From Dermacentor variabilis (Eukaryota > Arthropoda > Arachnida > Ixodida > Ixodidae), in assembly GCF_050947875.1 (NCBI RefSeq), contig NC_134577.1:71056639-71120638 (forward strand): 64,000 nt of DNA, in the 5' to 3' direction. Below are positions 34,601 to 46,269 of this stretch, piece after piece. The position numbers were made by a program, and so were the translations under genes. The notes beneath the pieces were generated by a model, which made no database searches, had not been told where the DNA came from, and saw only the letters and a program-made list of their open reading frames with translations. Position 1 is the stretch's first letter. The number at the start of each line of letters is the position of its first letter.

Positions 34601-34891
34601 TCTAAGGAGGCAGTAGTGCTCTGGCATTTCTCATAATCTGATATATTTTACCTATCGTATCATTCTTTTTATATACATCTAAATTTTCATAGTACAAGTC
34701 ATACGTCATCGCCATAATTTTATCATACAGATTTTACGCACTTTAGAGCGTATATTTTAAGGCCTCTTTACAGCCACCTCACACCAACTCCATAGTAATC
34801 ATAAGTACACTGCAAACTCATTGGCACAGACATGGCGCTCTTTGGCCATACCTGGCCCTTGCGCCACAAAACGCCATACATCATCATCCCA

Positions 34892-37800
34892 CCCTTTCGC
34901 CCCTCTCTTTCCCGTTTGTGAAGTGTCTCCCCACCTTTCATGTTCTCCACCTCCTTTTTACGAAAGACCCTTTAAAAGCTACACACCACCACCCTCGAAG
35001 AATACCCCCTGAAGAAAGAGTCGGACAGGCTCCAAAACATCGGGCTACTAAAATTCACTTATTTCGTTGGAGTCTGAAAGTCCTAATCAATTTGCCAACC
35101 AGACAGGTAATTCAGTCGAAATGTTTAGCTTCAGTACTGTATTACACGGACAATAGGAAGCATGGTAACGTAGCGAACGCAAGACTGTTTGTAAGAACGG
35201 CACTGAAAAAAAAGAAAGAGTGGGTGTCGTGAGCTCGACAAAATTGGGGTTAGCAGGGTAACGTTATCCTAACATAAACGTGCGTTTATCGCAACGAAGT
35301 GTATAAGAAAACCAATGGCGAAGCTGAGATGAGGCAAATAGGTTGTGCAGAGTTATGGCAGCTGCGCTGGTCGGAATATTATGTAGGCACTGGATATTCT
35401 ATAATCGAAAAAAGGCACTGAGTGTAATAATGCAAAAACAAAAATAAATGGTAACAGTAAACAGGTGACAGTATGCCTGCAGACGTTTCCACTCCAAGCG
35501 ACATTCGTTAAAGTATGTGAAGTGTAAATTTTATCCGTTGCGCTGTGTGTGCTTCTATATTCAACTTCTAGTCTTTATTCACCATACCAATCGAAGCATT
35601 TACCTAAGAAAATATATTTTCAGGAATACTTATAAACTTGTTTATTAAATCAATCATAAGACCAATCAAGAAATGCAACGCGTCGGTGTAATTCAAGGAT
35701 GTCCACCCTTATACCTGAACTCTTATAAGCACCTTTATACGTATACCTTGTGTTTGTCAGCCGATCTGGTCACCATGTTTCCAACCGCTGTCTTCAAAGA
35801 AAGAAGAAAGGAAACTGAGAATATGTGCGTGAGTTACTATATGAAACATCTCTATTTCACTATGTCTTTGTAACCAAAGTTTGCTTGTTGGTTTAGACAC
35901 ACAAATACAGCGAGCTCCGATGGAAATAAGAAGCACACACAGATCGAGTGCTTCCCTCGCAATAAATATTTGCTGAGAAATATGCACTGGTATACATCTT
36001 TATGAGATGTCCATGTTAAACCAACAAGATCCAGCAAAACAAAATATGTACTGACTCGTGTAGAAGCATTCTAAAACGCATTACCGCGTGCCTAATGGAC
36101 TTGCGCAAAAGTGCCAGAAATGCCGTCTCTTTCGAAGCTACGCCACAGCCTTGCTGCACGAAGTTACCCGTTCTCTACTATCTCCGCGACTTTGGTAATT
36201 TCACGAGTTACCTGACCCGTGCCTGTTGCTTTCGCAAAGCAAGCTTGGAACCTCGTTTCCCAAGATAACTTGAAACACAACCGCTCGTCAATCCAACGCC
36301 TCTCTAGGCCAACGTGTTTTCTACCACCCTTGAGAAGGATTAAGCATACAATATAGGCGGTCGATAAAATCCACACGTGAACAGAGAGCCAGACAAAACT
36401 TTATTGGCAGAAAGATTGAGAGGTAAGACAGAGGAAATTTCAAACTTCCTACTTTTCGCTGAAGAGTAGCCTCAAGGACAGCCTTCCCCTGTGGAAGTTT
36501 TCAAACGTATGCTTTCTTTGTCTCTTACTATGCTTCGCGGGTGCTCTGTCTTCTATAGTACAGAACTACTATAGCCACTCGGTATTTGCCAATGTGCGTG
36601 GGCGCGAATACAAAAGTCAAACAACAACGTATGTGTAACTTGGCATGCGCCACTAGGAAAGCGGTCATTTTTGGCCAATCAGACAGAACCACTGCGAATA
36701 GATGCGTCGCAAGCAGCCGAGCATTTACCAAAACACCGGAGACAGCGAGATTCAGTAGCTTGCGCGCGACTTTCGCACTTTGCAAATACCTGGCATGATG
36801 CGCCGTGCACTTTTGAAGGTATCAATCGGCAATGAAACGTGCTTCTCTGAGAAGAATGTTTGCTTCGAAACGTAATTAACAATTATTATAACTAAAAAGG
36901 CACCTTGCGTACACCGCCCACAAATTGACAACGCCTTCTTTGCACGTTGTCTTTTTAATTTTGTTTCTCACATTGTGTTTCGCCGCCTCTCCGTTGGTTG
37001 TCATGTAGGAGTTTGTGCAACTGCGGTTGTAAAGAGCCGCCAGCAGTGTAGTCTACTGGGAAGTCGGCAAGCAGCCGCATTACCAGGAACGTAGCGCATT
37101 GTGCAAGTCGGTAGTAATTTGGTACTTCAGACATGAATGAACTTCATGGCCGTAATAAGTCATAAGAGAAGCAACAAAATAGACCCTTGGCACTTCCGGA
37201 GGGTGGGACCAACCCGCTTGTTGAGCTTAGCTGTCGTTTCGTGCGTCCGTTATTCAGTTTAACATGCATCTGCAAAGGATTTGATTGCTTTTCGCATTCT
37301 TTGCGAACAAACCGCTATTTCTCGTGACCGACTGTGATCCCCGATCCCAAAGATCATATAGTTTATTAGTAATCCACACGGTGGTATCGCTGTTGCCATT
37401 GCTAAGGGGGCCATTCTCTCCATTTTTCTCATGACAGCTAGCGTTTTGACAGCTGCACCTGTGGCGGAAGGCGACAATGCTGGAGCTTCAAATAAACAAA
37501 CCCTTAGTTCGTTTTAAGTTGCCTCTAGTTTACGAAACCCTCAGTCTAGAGTTTCGCTAATGAGATTTCCAGGACATACTGAGTATAGTTCACCAGGTAA
37601 CTTCAGTCGTGCTGCGTCTTGGTGAGGATTAGCAAGTCAGCAGAAGACGCTAAAACCAAATGGTTGAAGACGCTGCGAACAAAGGTGCAGCAGCGTCTGC
37701 GTCATCACCCAGACAGTGGCACACACTGCACGAAGTTCCAAGCTGGGCCTTGAGGAAGCGGCGCCGGAATTACCGGTTGGCTTCCGCGTACGAGTAAGGC

Positions 37801-39335
37801 ACGGTGGCATTACGAACGCCTCTCATAGGACATAGTTCGGACATAGTGCCAGAAGAAATCACTTCACCAAAATGTGCTCAACACAGTCTTGGATAGCAAC
37901 CGGGGTTGCTTCTTCACAAACATTCATTGAGACGAAAAAGGTATGGACTCTCAAGGCGCAATAAGGCCGTCGACACCACCGCCTCCGTTGACGTGCTCTC
38001 TCGCTGACGACGCATGCGCGGCTCGCACACAAATGGCAAGACAGCTTTTACAAACACGCAGTGCGCTTGTCGGCAGATAAAAGGACGAAGCAAAGTAGAC
38101 TGACCCAAAGCTCTCAGAACCAGCTGGAACCATACTCACCATCAAGACAGCGCACAATCGCCTCGGTTGCGAAGCACAGGCAGAGTTCTGCCTTCCGCTG
38201 CTGGCATGACCATTGTGTCCACGCACGCCATACGCACGCTACCTTTTCTTCTGAGCTGATCCGTTTATGCTGTTGCCTGAGCAGTAATAGTCGTGCTAGC
38301 GCGATTTTTATTATTTCATTGGGCCCTGGCTAAAGCGTAGCAGTTTTATGTGGGTTCCATCTCACGAACCATTGAGGGTGCAACACCAGTGGTGGGCTCG
38401 ATTTTTGTTTAAACCACCTTGCCGTGCATGCTGCGTTGTGCCAGTTTATGGCACTCGCGTATACTTAGAACAGCGCCCAAAGTGCTCAAGCACTGTTCTT
38501 ACTTACCCTTCTATGGCTGACTATGCTTCGCACTTCGGGCGAAACTACCAGTTTTTCTGTCATGATCACAACGTGGCGCTAAGTGATACACCGTTTAGCA
38601 GTCGTTTTGCGTAACCCGGGGCCGATATTTGATGTTGTTTCTTTTTCCTCGTTGGCTTCGTGTCTCAGTCCTATGAACGTATTTACTCGTTTACGCTTTC
38701 GAAAAACATATAAGTACTGACCGGTCTGGATAACCGATGAGTGTATTACTAGCCAGCCGTGAGAGAAACAGACTGTGCAAAGAGACACGGCAACAGCACT
38801 GCAAGGCATGAACTAGGCAATACAAAAGGAAAGTGGTGGAGCAATATATCAGCAGTTAACACAACCGGAAAAAAGTGGGCCACCTCGCACACCCCAACGT
38901 AACGATCGTGGATGACGAAAAGGAGCCGAAACGGCGTTTCCCTGAGGCACCGGCAACGCCCGCTAACAAGGTTACCAAACTTGGCGTTCAGCGACCACCG
39001 ATTGGTGGCCGCGTGGCGGCTCGTTGAGGCGACAACCAGGGCGAATTCAATTACGCCCATTCGACCCGGCTGCTCTAGTGGAGCTAATCGTGCTCGAGAA
39101 TGGCACACTATGTGTTCAGGGGAGTTGCTAGATGTTTTTTTTTTCGTTCCCTCTAGCAGGCTAAAAGGAAGCGTGATTACGATGCATTGCACCCCCCCCC
39201 CTGCCCCGATGACGTCCACTCTACCTACTTCAATGCATGTAGCGCGCCCCCTCACTTTGTTTACGCCTCAGTATCTTGCGGCTAGTCCAAAGAAGAAAAA
39301 ATATATTCAGGGGTTTCATGTGTCAGAAGATAGGT
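34892..39335. other. Non-coding stretch, no gene recognised
   Basis: No domain or RNA gene was recognised. GC content rises near 38880-39080, where short frames are open without motifs. A C-run lies near 39191-39200. Nothing supports a host gene. Confidence 0.5.
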
Positions 39336-39516
39336 ATGGTTATGAGGCACACCGTAGTGAGGGACTCTAGAATAATTTTGACCACTCTGGTTCCCTAACA
39401 TGCGCAGTGTTTTCTCGTTTTGCACCCATTAAAATGTGGCCACTGCAGCCTGCATTCGCACCCTCACCCCAGGTTTAGCAGCGGAATACCGAAGCCACTC
39501 GCCACCACGGCGCGTG
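39336..39516 (-). mobile_element. Main tick SINE, old and diverged copy
   Basis: The plus strand shows tatgaggcacaccgtagtgag, an ataattttgaccac block, a ttctcgttttgcacccatt block and a head region ending near gccaccacggcg. This is the reverse of the family order. The B box is no longer recognisable (gcattcgcaccc). It is among the oldest copies in the window. No TSD was found. Confidence 0.75.
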
Positions 39517-39519
39517 CGG

Positions 39520-40768
39520 GTGTTTTTAAGAACATCTGCAAAAGAATACATGCAGGGTACGTATTTGATAAGTTGCAAATGCATCATTCGTCATGCGTCA
39601 TCGTCGAGATTATGGATGCTGTTCGCAACAGGGCGAGGAATCGGAACTGGCACGGGAAGTACAATAGCAACCCATATATCCCCGGTCTTAAACGCATGAC
39701 AGTACTGCATCTTATTCGGATACGGATGCCACCATAAAAATGCGGCAGGTATTGTTCACGTTTCACTTGCGGAGAACGGCACATTACACGAAACATATTT
39801 TTTGGAAACTCCGAACGTAGGCCTCTTGGGGACGCCCTCTGGAAGCTGTACTTCGGAGGCTGGGGCAATAAGTGCCTAAATGTACTTGCTCACATAGAGC
39901 ATATATTGATCCCCTGAAGCCTCGTCGGTTTCGTGTGATCTGCTATATGAACACTGAAAGCTCTTTGCCTTCAGGCTTTACCTTCAGGCTTTAAGTTTTA
40001 CTGAAATCTCCATCGTATTTTGTTCCTTTCCTCTTTTTCAGTTCAGATTGAAATGAACACGCCTAATCACTCCTTCATTTGTCCTCCGCTAGAAGTCCGT
40101 TCCACACGTTTGCCATGCGTGAGTCTTCGTCAAGGCTACGGCACTGTTGTCATGCAGCCTGCGTTCTCGCCGATTTTGTTCCTATTTTTTTATTTATTGT
40201 CACCGTTGCTGTCTGCTTCCTAGCACCGTCTTCATGGGCATCCCTCCTTTCATTTTTGCCGATATGGTAAGAAGGAGATGTTGCGCATGAATACTGAGTG
40301 ACGCATGTAACATGACTCATTGGGCCATGTTAGCCTCTTACGCACATGTTGACAGGGACCTTTATAACTATGATACCCTTGTACAATATTGAAATTAATA
40401 ATCAGGTAAAGTTATACAAATATCCCAAGGAGAAAAAGAAAGTAGGCTAGCAGCTTTCTCTCAAAAGGGAAACGTGATGTATATTAAGGGACAAATAAAA
40501 GAGAGAGGAATAAACAACACGTTCTTAGACGCTTGCTTTCAGTTGCCATTTGCGCTTAGTCTAGATTTGAAAGCACATTCATTGAAAATTAGGAGGGACT
40601 GAAATAGCGACAGGGACGCTAAACGTCTCGTTTGTTTTATTTATTTCATGGGACCATTCATGAACACACAGGATCTCAAAAGCACCTTCTATGTTGACAT
40701 ATATTTTCGTGCTGACCCGAGACCGTTCATTTTAAGGGTTACAGTTTTGATAGGCAGTTAGTCTCAGC
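39520..40768. other. Non-coding stretch, no gene recognised
   Basis: Nothing was recognised on either strand. Confidence 0.5.
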
Positions 40769-40780
40769 GAAGCTGGGCAT
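40769..40780. repeat. Target-site duplication, left copy
   Basis: The 12-mer gaagctgggcat is found here directly before the CAT repeat of the truncated RTE, and again at 41676-41687 beyond its 5' junction. Perfect identity supports a fairly recent insertion. Confidence 0.9.
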
Positions 40781-41675
40781 CATCATCATCATCATCATCA
40801 GCCTGGTTACGCCCACTGCAGGGCAAAGGCCTCTCCCATACTTCTCCAACAACCCCGGTCATGTACTAATTGTAGCCATGCCGTCCCTGCAAACTTCTTA
40901 ATCTCATCCGCCCACCTAATTTTCTGCCGCCCCCTGCTACGCTTCCCTTCCCTTGGGATCCAGTCCGTAACCCTTAATGACCATCGGTTATCTTCCCTCC
41001 TCATTACATGTCCTGCCCATGCCCATTTCTTTTTCTTGATTTCAACTAAGATGTCATTAACTCGCGTTTGTTCCCTCACCCAATCTGCTCTTTTCTTATC
41101 CCTTAACGTTACACCTATCATTCTTCTTTCCATAGCTCGTTGAGTCGTCCTCAATTTGAGTAGAACCCTTTTCGTAAGCCTCCAGGTTTCTGCCCCGTAG
41201 GTGAGTACTGGTAAGACACAGCTATTATATACTTTTCTCTTGAGCGATAACGGCAACCTGCTGTTCATGATTTGGGAATGCCTGCCAAACGCACTCCAGC
41301 CCATTCTTATTCTTCTGATTATTTCCGTCTCATGATCCGGATCCGCCGTCACTACCTGCCCTAAGTAGATGTATTCCCTTACGACTTCCAGTGCCTCGCT
41401 GCCTATTGTAAATTGCTGTTCTCTCCCGAGACTGTTAAGCATTACTTTAGTTTTCTGCATATTAATTTTTAGACCCACTCTTCTGCTTTGCCTCTCCAGG
41501 TCAGTGAGCATGCATTGCAATTGGTCCCCTGAGTTACTAAGCAAGGCAATATCATCAGCGAATCGCAAGTTACTAAGGTATTCTCCATTAACTTTTATCC
41601 CCAATTCTTCCCAATCCAGGTCTCTGAATACCTCCTGTAAACACGCTGTGAATAGCATTCCTATGCACCTCCTAT
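40781..41675 (-). mobile_element. 5'-truncated RTE LINE, same family as the 8.3-kb copy, TSD-flanked
   Basis: The element begins on the plus strand with the same CAT repeat and gcctggttacgcccactgca as the copy at 8304. It stays nearly identical to it up to 41659, where it stops within RT motif B. Bases 41660-41675 (16 nt, cctatgcacctcctat) match neither the LINE nor the TSD. The 12-bp TSD follows at 41676. Truncation by incomplete reverse transcription is the usual fate of LINE copies. Filler at the 5' junction can come from template jumping or end repair. Confidence 0.92.
40807..41659 (-). pseudogene. C-terminal third of RTE reverse transcriptase
   Basis: About 284 codons remain, from the stretch FTACLQEV after motif B to the natural stop. 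FADD, the LKINMQK and YIYLGQV motifs and the RTE tail with WAGHVMRR are intact. The protein differs from the 8.3-kb copy at fewer than ten positions by eye (for example GRKRQ to GREQQ, RQKVR to RQKIR). The endonuclease and the front of the RT are missing, so no activity is possible. The frame runs upstream into host DNA as far as 41745, but that extension is accidental. Confidence 0.92.
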
Positions 41676-41687
41676 GAAGCTGGGCAT
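41676..41687. repeat. Target-site duplication, right copy
   Basis: Perfect 12-bp match to 40769-40780. It is separated from the LINE-derived sequence by 16 nt of filler. Confidence 0.9.
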
Positions 41688-41689
41688 AG

Positions 41690-44240
41690 TGACCCTTTAA
41701 TTTTCCCCCCACAAATTTTTTAGCACGTTGCAGGCTCTCTGACATCCGAAAAGAAAGTTAACTGCGAATAAGCCTTGCGGAAAAATTTTTTTTTGTATCC
41801 ACATGCCCGCATTCGCGTGGATTTGTGAAGCGAAGCAACCAATATAGTGTTCATGTTGTTCTCTCAGTGCCCCTTTAGTTGCTTACCGTACATTTATTAC
41901 TCTGCCTCGTACAAAAAAAAAATAGCGTGCGTCCAAGTGGTTGTTCATGAGTTTCGGCGTGTTTCAGGAAGAAGTAGACGTTGAACCACGTCAATAAAAA
42001 GCGCCTGAATGTGTTATGTCGAGGACAAAATAATATCGACAGCACACGTTCGATTTAGAGTTGACAGAGAGCACGGTTCGGGAAGCACAAGAACCTGGAG
42101 CAACGCGCAACAAGGCCCCAGATATGCCTAGGGAACGCCGCTCGTTGTTCAGGGGTTGAAGACTGGGTGAGACCTCCCTTATGACGCCCCACGTACGTCG
42201 CCTGACAGCCAATTCCAGCCGGCGAAAACATCCATCACAGTCGGGATGGCGAAGCTGGCAAAAATAAATGAGAGCGAAGACAGGAAGCGAGAGCTAAGCC
42301 GCCCCGATCAGCAAGGCTTTTGTAAGTATTTTTTTGCCCCTTTCGTTATATGTTAGTCCCCAGAAGGAACACGCTACTGACACCACGTCGTCGTTCTCTC
42401 CGCAGAGAAAGGGATATTTCGGCTCTGGGGCGTGGTTTCCACGTGGTCGCAGACAACGGAGCTGCTTCCGTAATAAGCCTGTCGTCGCGAAATGGGTGGT
42501 TTGTCGCCGAAGCACCGCGAAGAAAGTTTCTCGCATCTGACGTCCCTTTGCCCAAGTATGGTTCGCGCGCCGTTCTTGCTTCCTCGTCTCCATGCCTTTA
42601 TGTGCCTTTGTATGATATGTCGTTTTGCGTATTACACTCATTCTTTTCTTGCAATTAATGTTCCACTTTGCAGAGACACGCGTCAAACAAATCTTTATTG
42701 GCATTACAAGAGCAGGGATTGTGCCGCTTACGTTGACTGGACTAATTGAATGGATTGGGTATAAGACATTGTCGATAGGGTGGCCTCAGTTGCATTTTTT
42801 GGGTACTTTCTTGAGTTTTTACAGAAGCATCGCTCCTCCAAACTTTGTTTCCTGTGTGCTTATTCAAGGTATGAGAAATCACAAAACGTACGAGACTGTT
42901 AGCTCCTGACAGTGAAATATATGCAATGCAGCAGCCGATAAGAAAGTACGCTTCCTCGTGTAAGTGTGTTTCATATGCACTTAACATCACGTTAATGTCC
43001 TTTAGAGTGTGTTATCGCAATACATTGCCTAAAGGCTGCTCAATTATTGAGATTCAGTATGACAACTGTTTTAAGTTGAATTGGGAAACAATGCATTTGA
43101 CTGTGTATGCAAACACAAAAGAAATTTACGCAGATCCCATGGCACAAGGAAATCAATGTTACATGAAGCATTGTGTAATGACGACGGGACGCGGAGTATA
43201 AATACAAAAGAGCGTTGAACATTCGGCGCCCTCAGACCACTCGCCGTCACGGGCTGCACACCTTAGTGACAATCGTGCTAGCATCACCGCCCTCAATTTT
43301 GACACTGATGGCGTAGTTGCTCCTGCAGAGAATATTTCTGTCCTCTCTAAACAACACGGTCATAGAGCTGTAAAAGATTGCTCAAGCTGTGCGCTATCAC
43401 GTCCACAAACGTCAAGGTTTGAATTGCTGACCAGGAGAATTGTTTCTTCAACTGCGTAGCTTTATTTCTGAGAAAGCCATACCTGTTGCTTTTGTAATGT
43501 CATGCCACAAGACAGGTGGGTGTCAATATTTCCCTTTCATGAGCTTCATTCCACCTCGAAGGCTTCCGAAGAACTGATTTTTCAAACACCAGCATAGCTA
43601 CGCTTATCCTCAGTGATACCCAACACTCATACTTACGGACTACCGGAAGGCAGGCCGAAAGATCAAGCTGAATAGGTTACACAAAAACACTGCGAATATC
43701 CCAGTCAGTGCTATACTCATAACTTTCATATCATATTGATTCGTGGACACGCTGGAGTGCCATGATAACAGAATTAACGTGCTACACAGAGCTAAATCTT
43801 TCTGAGCTAAATATATTCCACGTGCACATTTCCTTTAAACCATCCGAAAAATGTATTTAAGCAGCTAAGGCTTAACCACTTTGAATTCCCCTCTGCAACA
43901 TTTCTTACTTTCCCGCGAGACGAAATGTCTACGCACGCAAATGGAGCTTTTAGTGCAAGCCAGCATCCTTGCCATGCCACGACAGAAGAGCGAAATTTTT
44001 GCAATGCTAAGCGTGCACGACGTGTCCCTATTCGTATTAAGGGCGACGCCTCCACGACACTTGAGTGGCAACGAGTACACGAAAGCTGGAAGCCAGTATT
44101 GCCCTTGGGTTGGAGCTCACCGTGGAAGGAGCGTACCTAACCCACGGACCGCGCTACCTCTACCTTTCATATAAAACTTGCAATTCCTGCGCAGTCAGAA
44201 TAACAGCAAATTTACGGCACTTAAAGCGAGCCGAAATGTC
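41690..44240. other. Non-coding stretch; promoter-like patch near 43.2 kb
   Basis: No protein domain was recognised. The frames near 42294-42909 overlap on both strands and lack motifs. The only notable site is the TATA-like box at 43197, listed separately. Confidence 0.45.
43197..43204 (+). promoter_or_regulatory. TATA-box-like site
   Basis: A perfect TATAAATA in a GC-containing context (gcggag before it), followed by a tcaga motif at 43232-43236 that could serve as an initiator. The spacing (about 37 nt from the first T to the A) is a little longer than the usual 30 or so. If real, it could drive a transcript ending at the polyadenylation signal near 44562, which would include the hairpin at 44251. 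A TATA match by chance is likely in 64 kb. Confidence 0.2.
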
Positions 44241-44250
44241 GAGCGAGACA

Positions 44251-44323
44251 GAATGTCCAATGAGACTGAATGTTCACTATCGCACATTCTTTCTCGTTGG
44301 ACATTCACTCACATTGGACGTTC
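44251..44323 (+). ncRNA. Candidate hairpin RNA (precursor-microRNA-like)
   Basis: Arms 44251-44276 and 44298-44323 pair at 24 of 26 positions (two G-U pairs included), with single mismatches at positions 13 and 16 and a 21-nt loop. The size and pairing fit an animal microRNA precursor, although the lower stem outside the arms does not continue, which weakens the case. An alternative is an inverted duplication inside a repeat. It lies about 240 nt upstream of an AATAAA and inside a motif-free open frame (44065-44556). No expression evidence is available. Confidence 0.35.
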
Positions 44324-44561
44324 ACGCCACAAGCAAGCGTGCTGCGCCCAGTGCACTGCGCGTTCTTTCCGGAATGTCTCATCATTTGGCCTCACCTCAA
44401 CCAACAGCCCGAATCACAGCTGTGCATCCCGCTGGTTCTGACCTAGCTGGCCTAAGCGTCATCTGCAAAACACCAGCATCATCTAGCAGCACATATCCAG
44501 AGACTGCTGGATCTGTTCTACAAAAACGCATCGGAATAACCATGTTGTGTCCGTGACGACA

Positions 44562-44567
44562 AATAAA
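44562..44567 (+). terminator. Polyadenylation-signal candidate
   Basis: AATAAA followed by gtttctgttatcctcc, a T- and GT-containing stretch as expected downstream of a cleavage site. It follows about 500 nt of moderately GC-rich sequence that contains the hairpin candidate. AATAAA occurs by chance many times in AT-rich DNA, so only the combination makes it worth listing. Confidence 0.25.
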
Positions 44568-44609
44568 GTTTCTGTTATCCTCCACTCTATCATTTATATA
44601 ACCACATTG

Positions 44610-44848
44610 ATCCGCCGCAGTTGCTCAGTGGCTGCGGTGTTAGGCTGGTGAGCTCGAGGTCGCGGGATCCAATCCCGGCCACGGCGGCTACATTTCGATG
44701 GGGGCGAAATGCGAAAACACCCGTGTACTTAGGTATAGTTGCACGTTAAAGAACCCCAGTTGGTCGAAATTTCCGCAGTCCTCCACTACGGCGTGCCTCA
44801 TAATCAGAAAGTGGTTTTGGCACGTAAAACCCCATAATTTAATTTTTT
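44610..44848 (+). mobile_element. Main tick SINE, best-preserved copy, with TSD
   Basis: The copy is flanked by tataa[c/t]cacattg at 44597-44609 and 44849-44861, 13 bp with one mismatch. The order is: head with A-box region gttgctcagtggctgcgg and B box gggatccaatccc, the tttcgatgggggcgaaatgcg block, cgttaaagaacccc, ctacggcgtgcctcataatc, then a taatttaattttttta tail. This copy defines the family limits best: about 239 bp. The B box carries one change (ccaat for cgaat). No ORF is expected. Confidence 0.93.
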
Positions 44849-45132
44849 TATAATCACATTGCTCTGTGAGACGCAACTTAAGTGTCAAGTGTCTGATAGT
44901 GGTAGCTTTCATGGCAGGAAGGCTTGTAAGTTTGCTACTGTCTCATGCGATGCATGTGTCCCTCGCCTTATTGGCAAAGCATCACGCGGCTTCACTTGGA
45001 TCACTAGTTCCAATCCGACTGTCGAACACGTACCACAGACGTATGGATGTCGGACGTACAAATGAATCTCATAGTGTGATTCTAAAGATGCGTGAAAAAA
45101 AAGTCGCAGTTTCCACTGAAAGGCGAAGAATC

Positions 45133-45930
45133 CATTGCGATAGAAATGTAGACGACAGCTATACGAAGTAAGGAAACTAGTTTTATCGGCGGTATAAACT
45201 TGGAAGTATTCGCCTACTCATTAAATTAACAAGCATGGCGTCTGCGCACACAAGCAAATATGAACGCATCACGCTAGTGGAGTGCGGAAACTCGATGTCA
45301 AAACGCTTGTGTCAGCAAGCGCGGCAGCTGCAGCGAGCGGAGTGACCTTCGTGCGGTCTATCGCTTCAACGCTAAAGTGGCGATACAGAACGCGCACAAA
45401 GATATGAGTGATTTGCAGATCCCTTTCTAAGGATCTGCGGATGGTTCAGAACCTTTCAAGATTTTCAGGATCAGGATTTCAAGGTTTCAAGGATCTGCAG
45501 AAATGGCCGCGCGCGGCCGTGCGAAGTACGCACGTATTGGAGCGTTGCAGCCGCCGCCCCCCCCCTTCCCTCTCGCTCTACCTCCACGCTTTTCTCGATA
45601 TGTGGCGCGCGAGGTTGAGCCGCGATCGTCAGTTGCCCTTGTGCTAGGTCGCGAAATGCGCAGTTGCTGCTGCAGCACAACGCCGCCCCCTCCCTCCATC
45701 CCTTCCATCACCCCACGACCTTTCGTGCAACGAAAGACGACGCATTTGCTCTCCGATTCTTTCACGTGCGCCAGATTGAGCCGCGATGCCCGGCTTCCTT
45801 CGCCTGCTTACAGTCGCACATACAGCATAGGACGCGCTGTTATACTTGCCCTTGCAGTTTATACTGAACTCCACGGCGACGCCGATGGCGAAAATGTGGC
45901 TGCAGTGTTCATATAGTTGCTATCGCAATG
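45133..45930. mobile_element. Non-autonomous element with 11-bp inverted ends
   Basis: cattgcgatag at 45133-45143 is matched by its exact reverse complement at 45920-45930. The interior has an AT-rich left part and a GC-rich right part with two degenerate units sharing ttgagccgcgat (45615-45626 and 45776-45787), C-runs near 45551-45559, and ggcgacgccgatggcg near the right end. There is no transposase frame. Known: ends of this kind suggest a DNA-transposon derivative, and I recall similar termini in tick repeats. No clear TSD was seen. Two separate repeats that happen to share termini remain possible. Confidence 0.5.
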
Positions 45931-46194
45931 AAATCTGCTTCTTCACAGTCGCTGATAGCGTTTCAATGCTTGCTGCTCCATGCTCTTGCTCAGTGCGATG
46001 CACATGCAATAGTGGCACGTCTAGCTACCTTGACGTAGGTACGTCGGGCTGCTGAACATGGTCCTACTGTTCATGCACGGGAACAAAACTTTTGTGACGA
46101 TGACATAATGAAAGATGGCACGATGGAAGATGACATAATCGATCATTATGTTCATTATTATTTTGTTATTCTCTTACTATGCACTGTTTTTATT

Positions 46195-46262
46195 CTCTAC
46201 CCACTCCCCTCCGTAATGCTTCGGCCGCGAGGCTAAAATAAAAAATAAATCAATAAATAAAT
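46195..46262 (+). mobile_element. 3'-end remnant of a LINE (CR1/L2-like tail)
   Basis: cactcccctccgtaatgcttcggccgcgaggct leads into an A/T repeat (aataaataaat). The same layout appears at 55618-55725 (cttccctctgtaatgcttctggcc, then aataattaa repeats), so both are 3' ends of one family. Known: CR1-type LINEs end in a short tandem repeat after a conserved 3' block. No coding part is attached. Confidence 0.5.
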
Positions 46263-46269
46263 AGACGTG

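Larger units (their letters stand above)
28760..34891 (+). mobile_element. Apparently full-length I-clade non-LTR retrotransposon
   Basis: The order is: GC-rich leader (about 28760-29457), ORF1 gag-like protein, 48-nt gap, ORF2 with endonuclease, RT and RNase H, then a 3' UTR of about 370 bp ending in cgccatacatcatcatc near 34891. Two ORFs, with RNase H downstream of the RT in ORF2, indicate the I group of LINEs. The leader and 3' end match tick LINE sequences I recognise. Both ORFs are open to expected ends, so this may be a recent copy. I could not find a convincing TSD, so the exact ends are uncertain: the start is estimated from where leader-like sequence begins. Confidence 0.88.

Noticed and set aside
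38880..39110. GC-rich patch read as a promoter or exon
   Set aside because: No initiation motif, splice sites or domain.
44065..44556. 163-codon plus-strand frame before the AATAAA
   Set aside because: No motif; two other frames are also open. Kept only as a possible non-coding transcript.
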